Numbered from the stretch's first letter, positions 7,782 to 16,640 are shown. The stretch is DNA of 37,173 nt from Streptomyces sp. NRRL B-24085 (GCF_001282115.1 NZ_LJBR01000141.1:1-37173); one strand, 5' to 3'. Made by a program: numbers and translations. Notes: generated from the sequence alone by a model not told the origin.

Positions 7782-8398
7782 CCACCGACCGCCGCCGCAT
7801 CCTGCTCTTCGACCTGTTCGGCGTCATAGCCCGCCACCAACGCCCGGGCGCCCTGGAGAAGATGGCCGCCCGCTGCGGCACCTCCGCCGACGCCTTCACC
7901 ACGGCCTACTGGACCCACCGCCCGCCCTACGACGCCGGCCGGCACACCGCGTACGCCTACTGGACCGATGTCCTGCACGCGCTGTCCCGCCCCGCCGACG
8001 CCGACACCATCGAAGAGCTGCGGCTCACCGACATCGAGAGCTGGTCCCGCGTCGACGACCGCATGGTCACCTACGTACGGGGCCTGCGGGAGCGGGCCCG
8101 GGTAGCCCTGCTGTCCAACATCCCCGCGGACCACGCGGACGCCTTCCTCGCCGCCCAGCCCTGGCTGCACGACCTCGACCATCTCGCCCTCTCCGCAAGG
8201 ATCGGTGCCGCGAAGCCCGACCCGGCGGCCTTCCAGAACTGCGTCGTCACTCTGCGGGCGGCACCCGCCGACTTCCTCTTCGTCGACGACCGCGAGGAGA
8301 ACGTCCGCGCGGCACAAGCGGCCGGCATGGACGGGCACGTCTTCCGCAGCCGGGAAGACCTCACAGCCGCCATCGACGCGTGGCTACCGACCCGTTGA
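7778..8398 (+). CDS. HAD-superfamily hydrolase
   Basis: The product is 206 aa. Motif I is LLFDLFGVI with the nucleophilic Asp; the usual second Asp is Phe here, as in several haloacid-dehalogenase-like subgroups. Motif II is ALLSNIP, the motif III lysine is in GAAKPDPAAF, and motif IV is FLFVDDREENV. The helical cap lies at about residues 15-85. Substrate unknown; small phosphorylated metabolites are typical for the family. Translation is coupled to the oxidoreductase upstream by a 4-bp ATGA overlap. Confidence 0.85.
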   Translation: MTTDRRRILLFDLFGVIARHQRPGALEKMAARCGTSADAFTTAYWTHRPPYDAGRHTAYAYWTDVLHALSRPADADTIEELRLTDIESWSRVDDRMVTYVRGLRERARVALLSNIPADHADAFLAAQPWLHDLDHLALSARIGAAKPDPAAFQNCVVTLRAAPADFLFVDDREENVRAAQAAGMDGHVFRSREDLTAAIDAWLPTR

Positions 8399-8483
8399 GC
8401 CCCTGCATCGAGCCAAGGTCGGCTCCGCGACGCAGGCTGCCGAAGAACACCTCGGACAACAACCCACCCCTTCGCCACAGGCG

Positions 8484-9059
8484 TCACACCACGTCAGGTG
8501 CGCTCACCGTGGCGGGATCCCTGGATCCCTGCTGATCCGGACCGTCCGCCGGGGCAGCGGCCCGCAGTGCCGTCTCGACCCGGCGGTTGCTGGTCATGGA
8601 GGCCGTGACGGCCGTCATCGCCAGGAGGAGGACAGCCGCTGCGCAGAGCGGGGTACGGATGTCATGGGCAGTGGCCAGCCAGCCGCCGAGGAACGCTCCG
8701 ACGGGGGCGGCGCACATGGCCAGCATGCGCGAGGTGGAGGCGACCCGTCCCATGAGGTGGGCCGGGACGATCGCCTGCCGGAGCGAGGGCCCGAGCACCA
8801 TCGTGGCGCCCATCCCGGCCCCGCAGACGGCGAGTGCCAGCCCCGCCAGGTACGGGTTCGAGGCAGCGGCCAGGCCCAGGACGGCAAGCCCCTCGACGGC
8901 AGCCGTGCAGGTCAGCGCGGTGCCGGTACCGAGTCGCCGGCCGAGGTGGGAGGCGATGCCCGCACCGAGCAGACCGCCGCTGGCCTCCGCCGCGAGGAGC
9001 AGGCCGAAGCCGTAGGTGTCGATGCCGAGACGGTTGCCCGGCCATCGCCAGAAGGGCAC
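8484..9059 (-). pseudogene. C-terminal half of an MFS transporter (5'-truncated)
   Basis: The frame encodes about 191 aa beginning VPFWRWPGNRLGIDTYGFGL, then LLAAEASGGLLGAGIASHLG and further hydrophobic segments. This corresponds to helix 7 through helix 12 of a 12-helix MFS exporter of the macrolide/DHA3 type. The N-terminal six helices are absent: the 129 bp between it and the LacI gene are too short for them and show no homology. The GTG at 9059 has an accidental AAGGAACAAC before it, so a half-transporter could still be made, but it should not function alone. Confidence 0.65.
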
Positions 9060-9188
9060 GTTGTTCCTTCGTCCGCCCGTGAAGCCGAACGCCCCGACCG
9101 CGACGCGGCGTTCGCGTCGCCCCCCTCCTCGTCCTGCCGGGCATGACGCAAGGACGCGCCCGGGCGAGTCGGCCGGTGCGCGCCTCCG

Positions 9189-10205
9189 TCAGCCCCCGCT
9201 GCTCTCCCGGACCACGATCCGGTGGCCGACGATCTCGTCCCGGTAGGGGGCAGTGAGGTCCGGGGCGTCCACGCGCTCCAGCAGCCGGGTGACCGCCACG
9301 CGGGCGATCTCCCGTTTGTCGGGCGCGACGGTGCTCAGGCTGGGGACGCTGAACCGGGAGGCCTGGATGTCGTCGAAACCGACCACGTCGAGGTCACCGG
9401 GAACCCGCACACCGGCCTCGTGCAGGGCGCGCAGGGCGCCGAGTGCCAGGTTGTCGTTCAGGCACAGCAGCGCGTCCGGTGGGGACGCGTCCCGCGCCAG
9501 GCGGGCCGCCGCCTCGGCGCCGTCCTGCCAGTGGTAGGCCCCCACCGGCACCACGAGGCCGGCCTCGAAGGGCAGGCCCGCCGCGGCCAGGGCCTCGCGG
9601 TAGCCGTCGGTGCGCAGCCGGTCGGTGCCCTGCCGGCCGCGCAGGGTGCCGCCGATCACCGCGATGCGCCGGCGTCCCCGGGCCAGCAGGTGTTCGGTGG
9701 CTTCGCGCGCGGCTCGTACGTTGTCTATGCCGACGTGGTCGGTGTGTCCTTCGGCGGGGTGCTCGCCGAGGAGCACCAGGGGGAGCCGGCGGTCGCGGGT
9801 GGCGAGGTCGCGGGGCAGCAGGGACAGCGGGCTGAGGATCACCCCGTCGCAGAACTGGGTGTCGAAACCGTGCAGCGCGGCCAGTTCGCGCTCGCGCTCT
9901 CCGCCGGTGTGGTCGATCAGCACGGTCCGGCCCTGGCGTCCGGCCACCTCCATGACGTGCCGGGCCAGTTCGGAGAAGTACGCGACGTCGAGTTCGGGCA
10001 CCGCGAGGGTGATCATGCCGGTGCGACCCTGGCGCAACTGTCGGCCGGCGATGTTCACGCGGTAGCCCAGGGCGTCGATCGCCTCCTGGACGACCGTGCG
10101 AGTCCGTTCCGAGACGTGCTCGTAGTTGTTGATCACGTTGGAGACGGTCTTGGGTGAGACGCCGGCGTACTCCGCCACGTCCTTGATCCTCGGTCTGGCC
10201 GCCAC
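9189..10205 (-). CDS. LacI-family transcriptional regulator
   Basis: The 338-aa protein begins at a GTG preceded by GGAAGGAAGG. The N-terminal LacI HTH is IKDVAEYAGVSPKTVSNVIN, followed by the hinge helix near residues 45-58 (LGYRVNIAGRQLRQG). The C-terminal periplasmic-binding-like sensor runs from about residue 62 to 335 (GVILSPLSLLPRDL, LCLNDNLALGALRAL, VVGFDDIQASRFSVPSLSTV). It is divergent from a GH2 glycosidase and a sugar ABC importer. Two identical 14-bp palindromes upstream of those transcription units are the obvious operators. It most likely represses them until a sugar derived from the substrate binds. Confidence 0.93.
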   Translation of the reverse strand: MAARPRIKDVAEYAGVSPKTVSNVINNYEHVSERTRTVVQEAIDALGYRVNIAGRQLRQGRTGMITLAVPELDVAYFSELARHVMEVAGRQGRTVLIDHTGGERERELAALHGFDTQFCDGVILSPLSLLPRDLATRDRRLPLVLLGEHPAEGHTDHVGIDNVRAAREATEHLLARGRRRIAVIGGTLRGRQGTDRLRTDGYREALAAAGLPFEAGLVVPVGAYHWQDGAEAAARLARDASPPDALLCLNDNLALGALRALHEAGVRVPGDLDVVGFDDIQASRFSVPSLSTVAPDKREIARVAVTRLLERVDAPDLTAPYRDEIVGHRIVVRESSGG

Positions 10206-10299
10206 GCTGACCTTCCTTCCGAACTCCGGCGATCATACCGATCACAGAGAGCCCTTTCCGGCCACTCGGCCCCCGCAGCAGAATCTGCGACCGAGGTCT

Positions 10300-10313
10300 T
10301 TACATCGATGTAA
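10300..10313. promoter_or_regulatory. LacI-type operator, copy 1
   Basis: TTACATCGATGTAA is a perfect 14-bp palindrome with the central CG typical of LacI operators. It lies 82 bases before the glycosidase start and 95 bases before the divergent regulator start, so it could serve both. An identical copy stands at 12274. Confidence 0.8.
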
Positions 10314-10394
10314 TCGGCATGATGCCATGTGCCCGCATCCACTCGCGTCTTCCCGCGCAACGCACCGACCTGCACTCTCGCTACGAGGAGCACC

Positions 10395-12221
10395 ATGCCC
10401 GACCCGTACCTCCCGGACGAGCCACCCCGCCCCGAGTACCCCAGGCCCCAGTTCGTGCGGGACGCCTGGCTGAATCTCAACGGCGAGTGGCAGTTCGAGA
10501 TCGACCGGTCCGACACCGGTCTGGAACGCGGCCTGACCGACCGCGATCTGGCCGACCGCATCCTCGTCCCGTTCTGCCCCGAGTCGGAGCTGTCCGGCGT
10601 CGGCGAGACGGACTTCCTGGAGGCGGTCTGGTACCGGCGTACCGTGACCGTGCCCGCCGAGTGGGCCGACGCCCGCGTGCTGCTGCACTTCGGTGCCGTC
10701 GACCACGACACCACCGTGTGGGCCAACGGCCAGGAAGTCGTCCGCCACCGCGGCGGCTTCACCCCCTTCACCGCCGACCTCGGCGACGTCGTCGCCGCCG
10801 GCGAGGAACTCACCGTCGTCGTACGCGCCCGGGACAGCCGCCACACCGTGCAGGCCCGCGGCAAGCAGGCGACCTGGTACGCCAACACCCACTGCCACTA
10901 CACCCGGACCACCGGCATCTGGCAGACCGTGTGGCTGGAGCCGGTCCCCCGCGCCGTAGCCCTGCGCCGCCCCCGTATCACTCCCGAACTGGCCACCGGC
11001 TCCTTCCTGGTCGAGGTGCCGCTGTCCGCGAACGTCGCCGGGCACCGGGTGCGCGCCACGTTGGGCGACGCCGAGGGCACCGTCACGACCGCCGAGGGAC
11101 GCGCCGATCTCGACCTGTGCCCCCGGCTGGTGCTCGCCGTGCCCGAGGAGCGGCGGCGCACCTGGTCGCCGGCCGACCCCCATCTGTACGACCTCGCCCT
11201 GGAAGTCCTCGGTCCGGACGGGTCGGTGGTCGACAGTGTCCGGTCCTACGCCGGGCTGCGTTCGGTGTCGGTGCGCGGCAAGGAGCTGCTCCTCAACGGC
11301 GAACGGGTCTTCCAGCGGCTGGTGCTGGACCAGGGCTACTACCCCGACGGCCTGATGACCGCGCCGAGCGACGCCGCGCTGCTGCGGGACATCGAGCTGG
11401 GGATGGCGGCCGGGTTCAACGGGGCCCGCCTGCACCAGAAGGTCTTCGAGGAGCGCTTCCTCTACCACGCCGACCGGCTCGGCTATCTGGTGTGGGGGGA
11501 GTTCGGGGACTGGGGCTGCGAGGTCGGCGTACGCGACGACAACCAGCGGCCCGACGCCTCGTACGTCACCCAGTGGCTGGAGGCGCTGGAGCGGGACCAC
11601 TCGCACCCCTCGATCGTCGGCTGGTGCCCGCTGAACGAGACGTACCAGAACCTGCACGACCGCATCACCGTGCTGGACGACGTCACCCGCGGCATGTTCC
11701 TCGCCACCAAGCAGGCCGACCCGACCCGTCCGGTCGTCGATGCCTCCGGCTACGCGCACCGGGTACCGGAGACGGACGTCTACGACTCGCACTGCTACGA
11801 GCAGGACCCGGCGGCGTTCGCCAAGATCATGGCCGGGCTCGCCGAGGACCGGCCGTACGTCAACACGGGCCCCGAGGGCCGCGCCTGGTCCGTTCCCTAC
11901 CGCGGACAGCCCTACTTCTGCAGCGAGTTCGGCGGGATCTGGTGGGACCCGGAAGCCGCCGCCGCGGCCGGTGACGACGCGGCGAGCTCCTGGGGGTACG
12001 GCGAACGGCCGCGCACCGAGGAGGAGTTCGTGGCGCGGTTCCGCGGCCTGACCGGCGTACTGCTCGACGATCCCGGCATGTTCGGCTACTGCTACACGCA
12101 GCTCACCGACGTCTTCCAGGAGCGCAACGGCGTCTACCGCTTCGACCGCTCGCACAAGGTGGACACGGCTCGGCTGCGCGCCGCCCAACTGCGCACCGCG
12201 GCCTACGAGTCCACGCCCTAG
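10395..12221 (+). CDS. Glycoside hydrolase family 2 (beta-galactosidase/beta-glucuronidase type)
   Basis: The 608-aa product starts at an ATG with GAGGAG 5 bases upstream. An N-terminal jelly-roll sugar-binding domain (residues about 20-200) leads into an immunoglobulin-like domain (about 205-295) and a TIM barrel (about 300-600). The acid/base is Glu415 in GWCPLNETYQN and the nucleophile is Glu511 in YFCSEFGGIWW. Both belong to retaining GH2 enzymes. The C-terminal domains of long LacZ enzymes are absent. No signal peptide is seen, so it acts in the cytoplasm on an oligosaccharide imported by the neighbouring ABC system. The exact glycosidic bond cannot be read from sequence. Confidence 0.88.
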   Translation: MPDPYLPDEPPRPEYPRPQFVRDAWLNLNGEWQFEIDRSDTGLERGLTDRDLADRILVPFCPESELSGVGETDFLEAVWYRRTVTVPAEWADARVLLHFGAVDHDTTVWANGQEVVRHRGGFTPFTADLGDVVAAGEELTVVVRARDSRHTVQARGKQATWYANTHCHYTRTTGIWQTVWLEPVPRAVALRRPRITPELATGSFLVEVPLSANVAGHRVRATLGDAEGTVTTAEGRADLDLCPRLVLAVPEERRRTWSPADPHLYDLALEVLGPDGSVVDSVRSYAGLRSVSVRGKELLLNGERVFQRLVLDQGYYPDGLMTAPSDAALLRDIELGMAAGFNGARLHQKVFEERFLYHADRLGYLVWGEFGDWGCEVGVRDDNQRPDASYVTQWLEALERDHSHPSIVGWCPLNETYQNLHDRITVLDDVTRGMFLATKQADPTRPVVDASGYAHRVPETDVYDSHCYEQDPAAFAKIMAGLAEDRPYVNTGPEGRAWSVPYRGQPYFCSEFGGIWWDPEAAAAAGDDAASSWGYGERPRTEEEFVARFRGLTGVLLDDPGMFGYCYTQLTDVFQERNGVYRFDRSHKVDTARLRAAQLRTAAYESTP

Positions 12222-12273
12222 CCTCCCGTGCACCGCACTTCACGCAGAGACGCACTCGACTGCTGCCCGAGAT

Positions 12274-12287
12274 TTACATCGATGTAA
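12274..12287. promoter_or_regulatory. LacI-type operator, copy 2
   Basis: This is a second perfect copy of TTACATCGATGTAA, between the glycosidase stop (12221) and the binding-protein start (12359). Its presence implies a separate promoter for the transporter genes under the same regulator. Confidence 0.8.
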
Positions 12288-12358
12288 GAACGAGCGGTGG
12301 GCGGCCGCGCCGGATGACCCCCGATCCCCGCGCCGCCGCCCACCGGGAAGGAACCCTC

Positions 12359-13705
12359 ATGACCGGCACACCCGCCCAGGTCGGTCGCCACGGGCCGACC
12401 CGACGCCGCGTCCTGACGACGGCACTCGCCGCCGGCGCGACGGCCCTCGGCACCGGAGCCCTTACCGGCTGCGGCTCGGCCCTGGCAGCCGACGACGGCT
12501 CCACCGTCCGGATGTGGGACCTCTTCAGCGGCGCCGACGGCGGCCTGCTCAACGACATGGTCGCCAAGGCCCGGCCCGACATGCCCGGCACCCGCGTCGA
12601 ACGCACCGTCCTGGAGTGGGGCACGCCCTACTACACCAAGCTCGCCATGGCCTCCGCCGGCGGCCGGGGACCCGACGTCGCCGTATCCCACATGTCCCGT
12701 CTCGCCGGGTACGCGCCCACCGGGCTCCTCGACGCCTGGGACCTGGACGTCCTGGCCGAGTACGGCATCGCCCGGGACGACTTCGCCGACGCCGTCTGGT
12801 CACGCACCCAGTTCGACGGCAAGACCTACGCCATCCCCCTGGACACCCACCCCTTCATCGTCTTCTACCACCCCGAACCGGCGAAGAAGGCCGGCCTGCT
12901 CACCGCCGACGGCACCCTCGACACCGACGCCTTCTCCTCCCCCGCCACGTTCCTCGCCGCGGGCAAGGAACTCGCCAAGGCCTCCGGCAAGCAGGGCATC
13001 GCGTTCGGCTACGTCACCGACACCGCCCAGTGCTGGCGGCTCTTCTACGGCCTCTACCACCAGACCGGCGGCCGGTTCGAGCTGCCCGAGGGCGGACCGG
13101 CCGAGGTCGACGTCGACCGGATGGCCGAGGTCATCGCGTTCATGGCCAGGATCGTCGACGGCACCGTCAATCCCCGCAGCCTCGACTACGCCTCCGCCAT
13201 CGCCTCCTTCGTCAACAACCAGACGGCGATGATCCTCTCCGGCGAATGGGAACTGGGCACCTTCCGCACCACGGACAAGAACGTCGGCGCGGCCCCCTTC
13301 CCCACCGTGTTCGGCACCCCGGCCGTCTACGCCGACTCGCACTCCTTCGTCCTGCCCCACCGCGACCACCCCGACGAGGAGCACCGGCGCCGCACCCACC
13401 GCGCGGTGGCCGCCCTGCTCAAGGCCGGACAGATCTGGGCCACCGCCGGACACATCCCCGCCTACACGCCGGTCACCGAGACCGCCGCGTACGCCGCGCT
13501 CACCCCGCAGTCCCACTACGCCCAGGCCGCCGACCACGTCGTCCTCGACCCGGCGGCATGGTTCGCGGGAGCGGGCTCCGACTTCCAGAACGCGATGTGC
13601 CAGGTCCTCCAGCAGGCCCTCCTCGGCGACACGAGCCCCGACCGCGCGGCACGCGCCATGGTGGGCCGCCTGAACGCCTTCCTCTCCAAGCCCAGCCCGG
13701 CCTGA
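12359..13705 (+). CDS. Sugar ABC transporter substrate-binding lipoprotein
   Basis: The 448-aa family 1 extracellular solute-binding protein (CUT1 type) starts at an ATG preceded by GGGAAGGAACC. Residues 14-38 form a twin-arginine signal (TRRRVLTT, then a hydrophobic stretch) ending in the lipobox LTGC with Cys38. It is therefore probably exported folded and lipid-anchored. The mature part contains TVRMWDLFSGADGG, DVAVSHMSRLAGYAPTGLLD and FVNNQTAMILSGEWELGTF, all typical of maltose/oligosaccharide binding proteins. It is followed by two permeases and preceded by a LacI operator, so it should deliver the glycosidase substrate. Confidence 0.92.
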   Translation: MTGTPAQVGRHGPTRRRVLTTALAAGATALGTGALTGCGSALAADDGSTVRMWDLFSGADGGLLNDMVAKARPDMPGTRVERTVLEWGTPYYTKLAMASAGGRGPDVAVSHMSRLAGYAPTGLLDAWDLDVLAEYGIARDDFADAVWSRTQFDGKTYAIPLDTHPFIVFYHPEPAKKAGLLTADGTLDTDAFSSPATFLAAGKELAKASGKQGIAFGYVTDTAQCWRLFYGLYHQTGGRFELPEGGPAEVDVDRMAEVIAFMARIVDGTVNPRSLDYASAIASFVNNQTAMILSGEWELGTFRTTDKNVGAAPFPTVFGTPAVYADSHSFVLPHRDHPDEEHRRRTHRAVAALLKAGQIWATAGHIPAYTPVTETAAYAALTPQSHYAQAADHVVLDPAAWFAGAGSDFQNAMCQVLQQALLGDTSPDRAARAMVGRLNAFLSKPSPA

Positions 13706-13740
13706 TCCGGCCGCGAACCACCCGCGCAGGAGGCACAACG

Positions 13741-14646
13741 ATGTCCTCTCCCCTCGCCCCGTCCCGCACCGGGACACCCATGGCGCGCCGGATCCTCTCC
13801 CCCGGCCTGCTGTTCGCCCTGCCCTTCCTCGTGCTCTTCGCCCTCTTCATGGTCTGGCCCCTGGCCCAGGGACTGTGGATGAGCTTCACCGACACCTCAC
13901 TGTCGGCGCACACGCCGAGCTTCATCGGCCTCGACAACTTCTCGGAGGCGCTCCAGGACGCCGAGATGTGGCGGGCCCTCGGCCACACCGTGTGGTTCAC
14001 CGTCCTGTCGACCGTCCCGCTCGTCGTCGTCGCCCTCGGCATGGCCCTCCTGGTCCACACCGGGCTGCCCGGCCAGTGGGTGTGGCGCCTGGCGTTCTTC
14101 GCGCCCTACCTGCTGCCCGTCGGCGTGGTCACGCTGGTGTGGGCCTGGCTCTTCCAGGGCGACCTGGGCCTGTACAACCAGATCCTCAACGCGGTCGGCC
14201 TCGACTCCGTGGCCTGGCTCAGCGACAAGTCGGTCGCGATGTGGGCGATCGTGCTCACCACCCTGTGGTGGACCGCCGGCTTCAACTTCCTCCTCTACCT
14301 CGCGGCTCTCCAGTCGGTGCCCGACCACCTCTACGAGGCCGCCGCCCTCGACGGGGCGGGAGCGTGGCGGCGCCTGTTCTCCATCACCCTGCCGCAGCTC
14401 AGCCGGATCACCGTCGTCGTCACCGTCCTCCAGGTCCTCGCCTCGTTGAAGGTCTTCGACCAGATCTACCTGCTCACCAAGGGCGGCCCGGACAACTCCA
14501 CCCGCCCGGTCATCGAGTACATGTACGACGTCGGCTTCACCGGTTACCGGCTCGGCTACGCCTCGGCGATCAGCTACGTCTTCTTCGCCCTCGTCATCCT
14601 CGCCTCCGCGGCCCAGTACGCCGCCCTCCGCCGCCGGGAGAAGTGA
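13741..14646 (+). CDS. CUT1 sugar ABC transporter permease (MalF-like)
   Basis: The 301-aa protein starts at an ATG with AGGAGG 7 bases upstream. Six membrane segments are visible, the first at LFALPFLVLFALFMVWPLAQ. The coupling helix motif is EAAALDGAGAWRRLFSITLP, the EAA loop that docks on the shared ATPase. It sits 35 bp after the binding-protein gene and 1 bp before the second permease gene. No ATPase gene is present; in Streptomyces such systems are normally energised by the multitasking ATPase MsiK encoded elsewhere. Confidence 0.93.
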   Translation: MSSPLAPSRTGTPMARRILSPGLLFALPFLVLFALFMVWPLAQGLWMSFTDTSLSAHTPSFIGLDNFSEALQDAEMWRALGHTVWFTVLSTVPLVVVALGMALLVHTGLPGQWVWRLAFFAPYLLPVGVVTLVWAWLFQGDLGLYNQILNAVGLDSVAWLSDKSVAMWAIVLTTLWWTAGFNFLLYLAALQSVPDHLYEAAALDGAGAWRRLFSITLPQLSRITVVVTVLQVLASLKVFDQIYLLTKGGPDNSTRPVIEYMYDVGFTGYRLGYASAISYVFFALVILASAAQYAALRRREK

Positions 14647-14647
14647 C

Positions 14648-15595
14648 ATGACCTCCACCACCGAACTGCCCGCCCGCAGCCCCGGGGCCGCACCGCGCTC
14701 ACCGGTCATCCGCGAAGTGGCCGCCCGCAGGCACCGCGCCGAGGCCCGCCGCACCCACCTCTCCCTCGGCGACAGCCGCACCGCCCGCACCCTCACCTTC
14801 GCGCTGCTGACCCTGCTGGCCCTGCTGTGGCTGCTGCCGGCCGGCTGGGGACTGCTGACCGCCTTCAAGTCGGAGCAGGACGCGAGCGATCCCGTGCACT
14901 GGCTGTGGCCCAGGCACGGCTTCACCCTCGCCGGGTTCCGCAGCGTGTGGGAGCACGGCGACCTGCCGCTGTGGATGTTCAACAGCTTCCTGATCGCGGC
15001 CGTGGTCACGGTGATCACGGTGGCCGTGTCGGCGATGGCCGGTTACGCCTTCTCCCGCACGCGGTTCGCGGGCCGCAAGGCCCTGTTCACCGTCACGGTG
15101 GCGGCCGTCCTGGTGCCGCCGCAGATGCTGATCGTGCCGTGGTTCCAGCAGATGCTGACCCTGAACCTGGTCGACACCTACGCGGCGGTGATCCTGCCGC
15201 AGACCGTGGCGCCGGTGATGGTGTTCATCCTCAAGCGTCACTTCGACTCCCTGCCCAGGGAGTTGGAGGAGGCGGCGCGCATCGACGGCGCCGGACACAT
15301 CCGGATCTTCTGGTCCGTGCTGCTGCCCCTGTCCCGCCCGATGCTGTCGGCCGTCGCGATCTTCGTGTTCATCGGGGCCTGGAACAACTTCCTGTGGCCC
15401 TTCGTCTCCACCTCGGACCCGGACCTGATGACCCTGCCGGTGGGCATCACGTCGGTCAAGGACGCCTACGGGGTCCAGTACGCCCAGTCGATGGCGTCGG
15501 CCGTGCTCGCCGCGCTGCCGCTGGTGGTCGTCTTCCTGTTCTTCCAGCGGCACATCGTCAAGTCCGTGGCCACGACGGGACTCGGTGGCCAGTGA
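14648..15595 (+). CDS. CUT1 sugar ABC transporter permease (MalG-like)
   Basis: The 315-aa protein has a hydrophilic N-terminus of about 45 residues. Six membrane helices follow, the first at TFALLTLLALLWLLPAGWGL. The EAA loop is ELEEAARIDGAGHIRIFWSV. Its ATG is one base after the stop of the partner permease, so they are translated together. With the partner it forms the membrane channel of the importer. No terminator-like hairpin is obvious in the 50 bp downstream before decayed genes begin. Confidence 0.93.
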   Translation: MTSTTELPARSPGAAPRSPVIREVAARRHRAEARRTHLSLGDSRTARTLTFALLTLLALLWLLPAGWGLLTAFKSEQDASDPVHWLWPRHGFTLAGFRSVWEHGDLPLWMFNSFLIAAVVTVITVAVSAMAGYAFSRTRFAGRKALFTVTVAAVLVPPQMLIVPWFQQMLTLNLVDTYAAVILPQTVAPVMVFILKRHFDSLPRELEEAARIDGAGHIRIFWSVLLPLSRPMLSAVAIFVFIGAWNNFLWPFVSTSDPDLMTLPVGITSVKDAYGVQYAQSMASAVLAALPLVVVFLFFQRHIVKSVATTGLGGQ

Positions 15596-15644
15596 GACCG
15601 ACCGTCGTGGCTGAGGCGCACACCGACCGACGCAGCCGTAGATC

Positions 15645-15800
15645 GCTATGTCTCGTCTCGTCGAGGCGGTCCAGGGTGGTCCAGGGCAGCTTGCAGGTCG
15701 TCGCTCCTGGCCTGAACGCGCTCGCGCTCCGCGGTGATGCGCATCTGCTGGAAGAACCGCACCAGGGTGACGGCGTCCGGCCGGTAGAGGCGCCGGCCGG
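15645..15800 (-). pseudogene. MerR-family regulator remnant
   Basis: The minus strand encodes RRLYRPDAVTLVRFFQQ and then MRITAERERVQARSDDLQAA. These match the middle and the C-terminal coiled coil of a MerR-family regulator but lack the N-terminal HTH and the segment between. A tandem 10-bp duplication, GGTCCAGGG(T/C) at 15668-15677 and 15678-15687, shifts the frame at the end. Collapsing it gives LQAALDRLDETR, the usual MerR ending. It is divergent from a similarly beheaded SDR gene. Confidence 0.45.
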
Positions 15801-15917
15801 ACGGGCCGCGATGAGAAGTCCCTGCTGCCCCCACGCCCCCTGGCCGACGCGGATCATTCGCTCGGGCGCGGCCCACGTGACGGTCGTGGTGATGCCTCTC
15901 ACCCCGACCCTGACGCC

Positions 15918-16520
15918 GTGGACCTGCCCGGGGTCGAGGTGCTGCCCCTCGACATCACCGATCCCGCCTCCGTGAGGGCCGCCGCCGAGGCCGCCCCGGA
16001 CGTCTCGCTCCTCGTCAACAACGCGGGAATCAGCACGGGGACGGACCTGGTGACCGGTTCGCTGGACGCGGTCCGGCAGGAGCTGGAGACCAACATGTTC
16101 GGCCACCTGGGAATGATCCGGGAGTTCGCGCCGGCGCTCGCCAGGAACGGCGGTGGCGCGATCGTCAACGTCCTCTCCGCCATGTCCTGGTTCGGGGGCA
16201 GGGGCGCCAATGCCTACCACCTGACCAAGGCCGCCGCCTGGGCCATGACCAACGGTGTCCGCCTGGAGCTCGCCGAGCAGGGCACCCTCGTGACGGCGGT
16301 GCACCTCGGCCTGGCCGACACCGACATGGCGGCGGGCTGGCCCGTGGAGAAGATCGCTCCCTCGGACCTGGCCGACGCGGCGCTCGACGGTGTCGAGACG
16401 GGTTCGGCCGAGGTCCTCGCCGACCAGTGGAGCCGGGACGTCAAGTCCCGGCTGCCGCTGACGCCGGAGGAGTTCAACGCCGCAATGGAACGCGCCCTGG
16501 CGGCGCTGATGGCGGCCTGA
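15918..16520 (+). pseudogene. Short-chain dehydrogenase lacking its N-terminus
   Basis: The open frame gives 200 aa from a GTG with no ribosome-binding site. It begins DLPGVEVLPLDITDPASV, which is strand 3 of an SDR fold, then VSLLVNNAGIS (NNAG motif), a Ser in VLSAMSWFGGRGA, and YHLTKAA (catalytic Tyr-x3-Lys). The first 40 or so residues, including the glycine-rich NADPH motif TGxxxGIG, are missing and are not found in any upstream frame. The catalytic centre remains but cofactor binding should be lost. The break faces the broken 5' end of the MerR remnant. Confidence 0.65.
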
Positions 16521-16550
16521 GAGGCCCGTCGGGCCACGCCGGCTTCGGTC

Positions 16551-16640
16551 GATCGTCCAGCAGTTCTTGCGGGGCAGATCGGCCAGCAGACGGCGTACGA
16601 ACTCCCCCAGCCGGCGCCGGAGTTCAGAACGGCGAACCAC
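16551..16640 (-). pseudogene. Transposase-like N-terminal fragment (IS701-type)
   Basis: The minus strand reads ELRRRLGEFVRRLLADLPRK followed by NCWTI. This is very like the opening of IS701-family transposases, where a related run ends 'ERKNGWTLAE'. After CWTI the frame loses similarity. Only about 30 residues of about 400 survive and no terminal inverted repeats were found. Its 5' end overlaps the 3' end of the neighbouring hypothetical gene. Confidence 0.4.

Noticed and set aside
10242..12233. 663-codon minus-strand frame opposite the GH2 glycosidase
   Set aside because: Composition is Gly/Val/Arg-rich with no recognisable motif, while the plus strand encodes a complete GH2 enzyme with both catalytic glutamates.
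12514..13740. Upstream extension of the first permease in frame
   Set aside because: It runs inside the binding-protein gene in another frame and gives Arg/Pro-rich nonsense; the ATG at 13741 has an AGGAGG site.
16521..16536. Terminator after the SDR remnant (GGCCC-GTC-GGGCC)
   Set aside because: The stem is only 5 bp with no U-tract and lies in decayed sequence; too weak to call.
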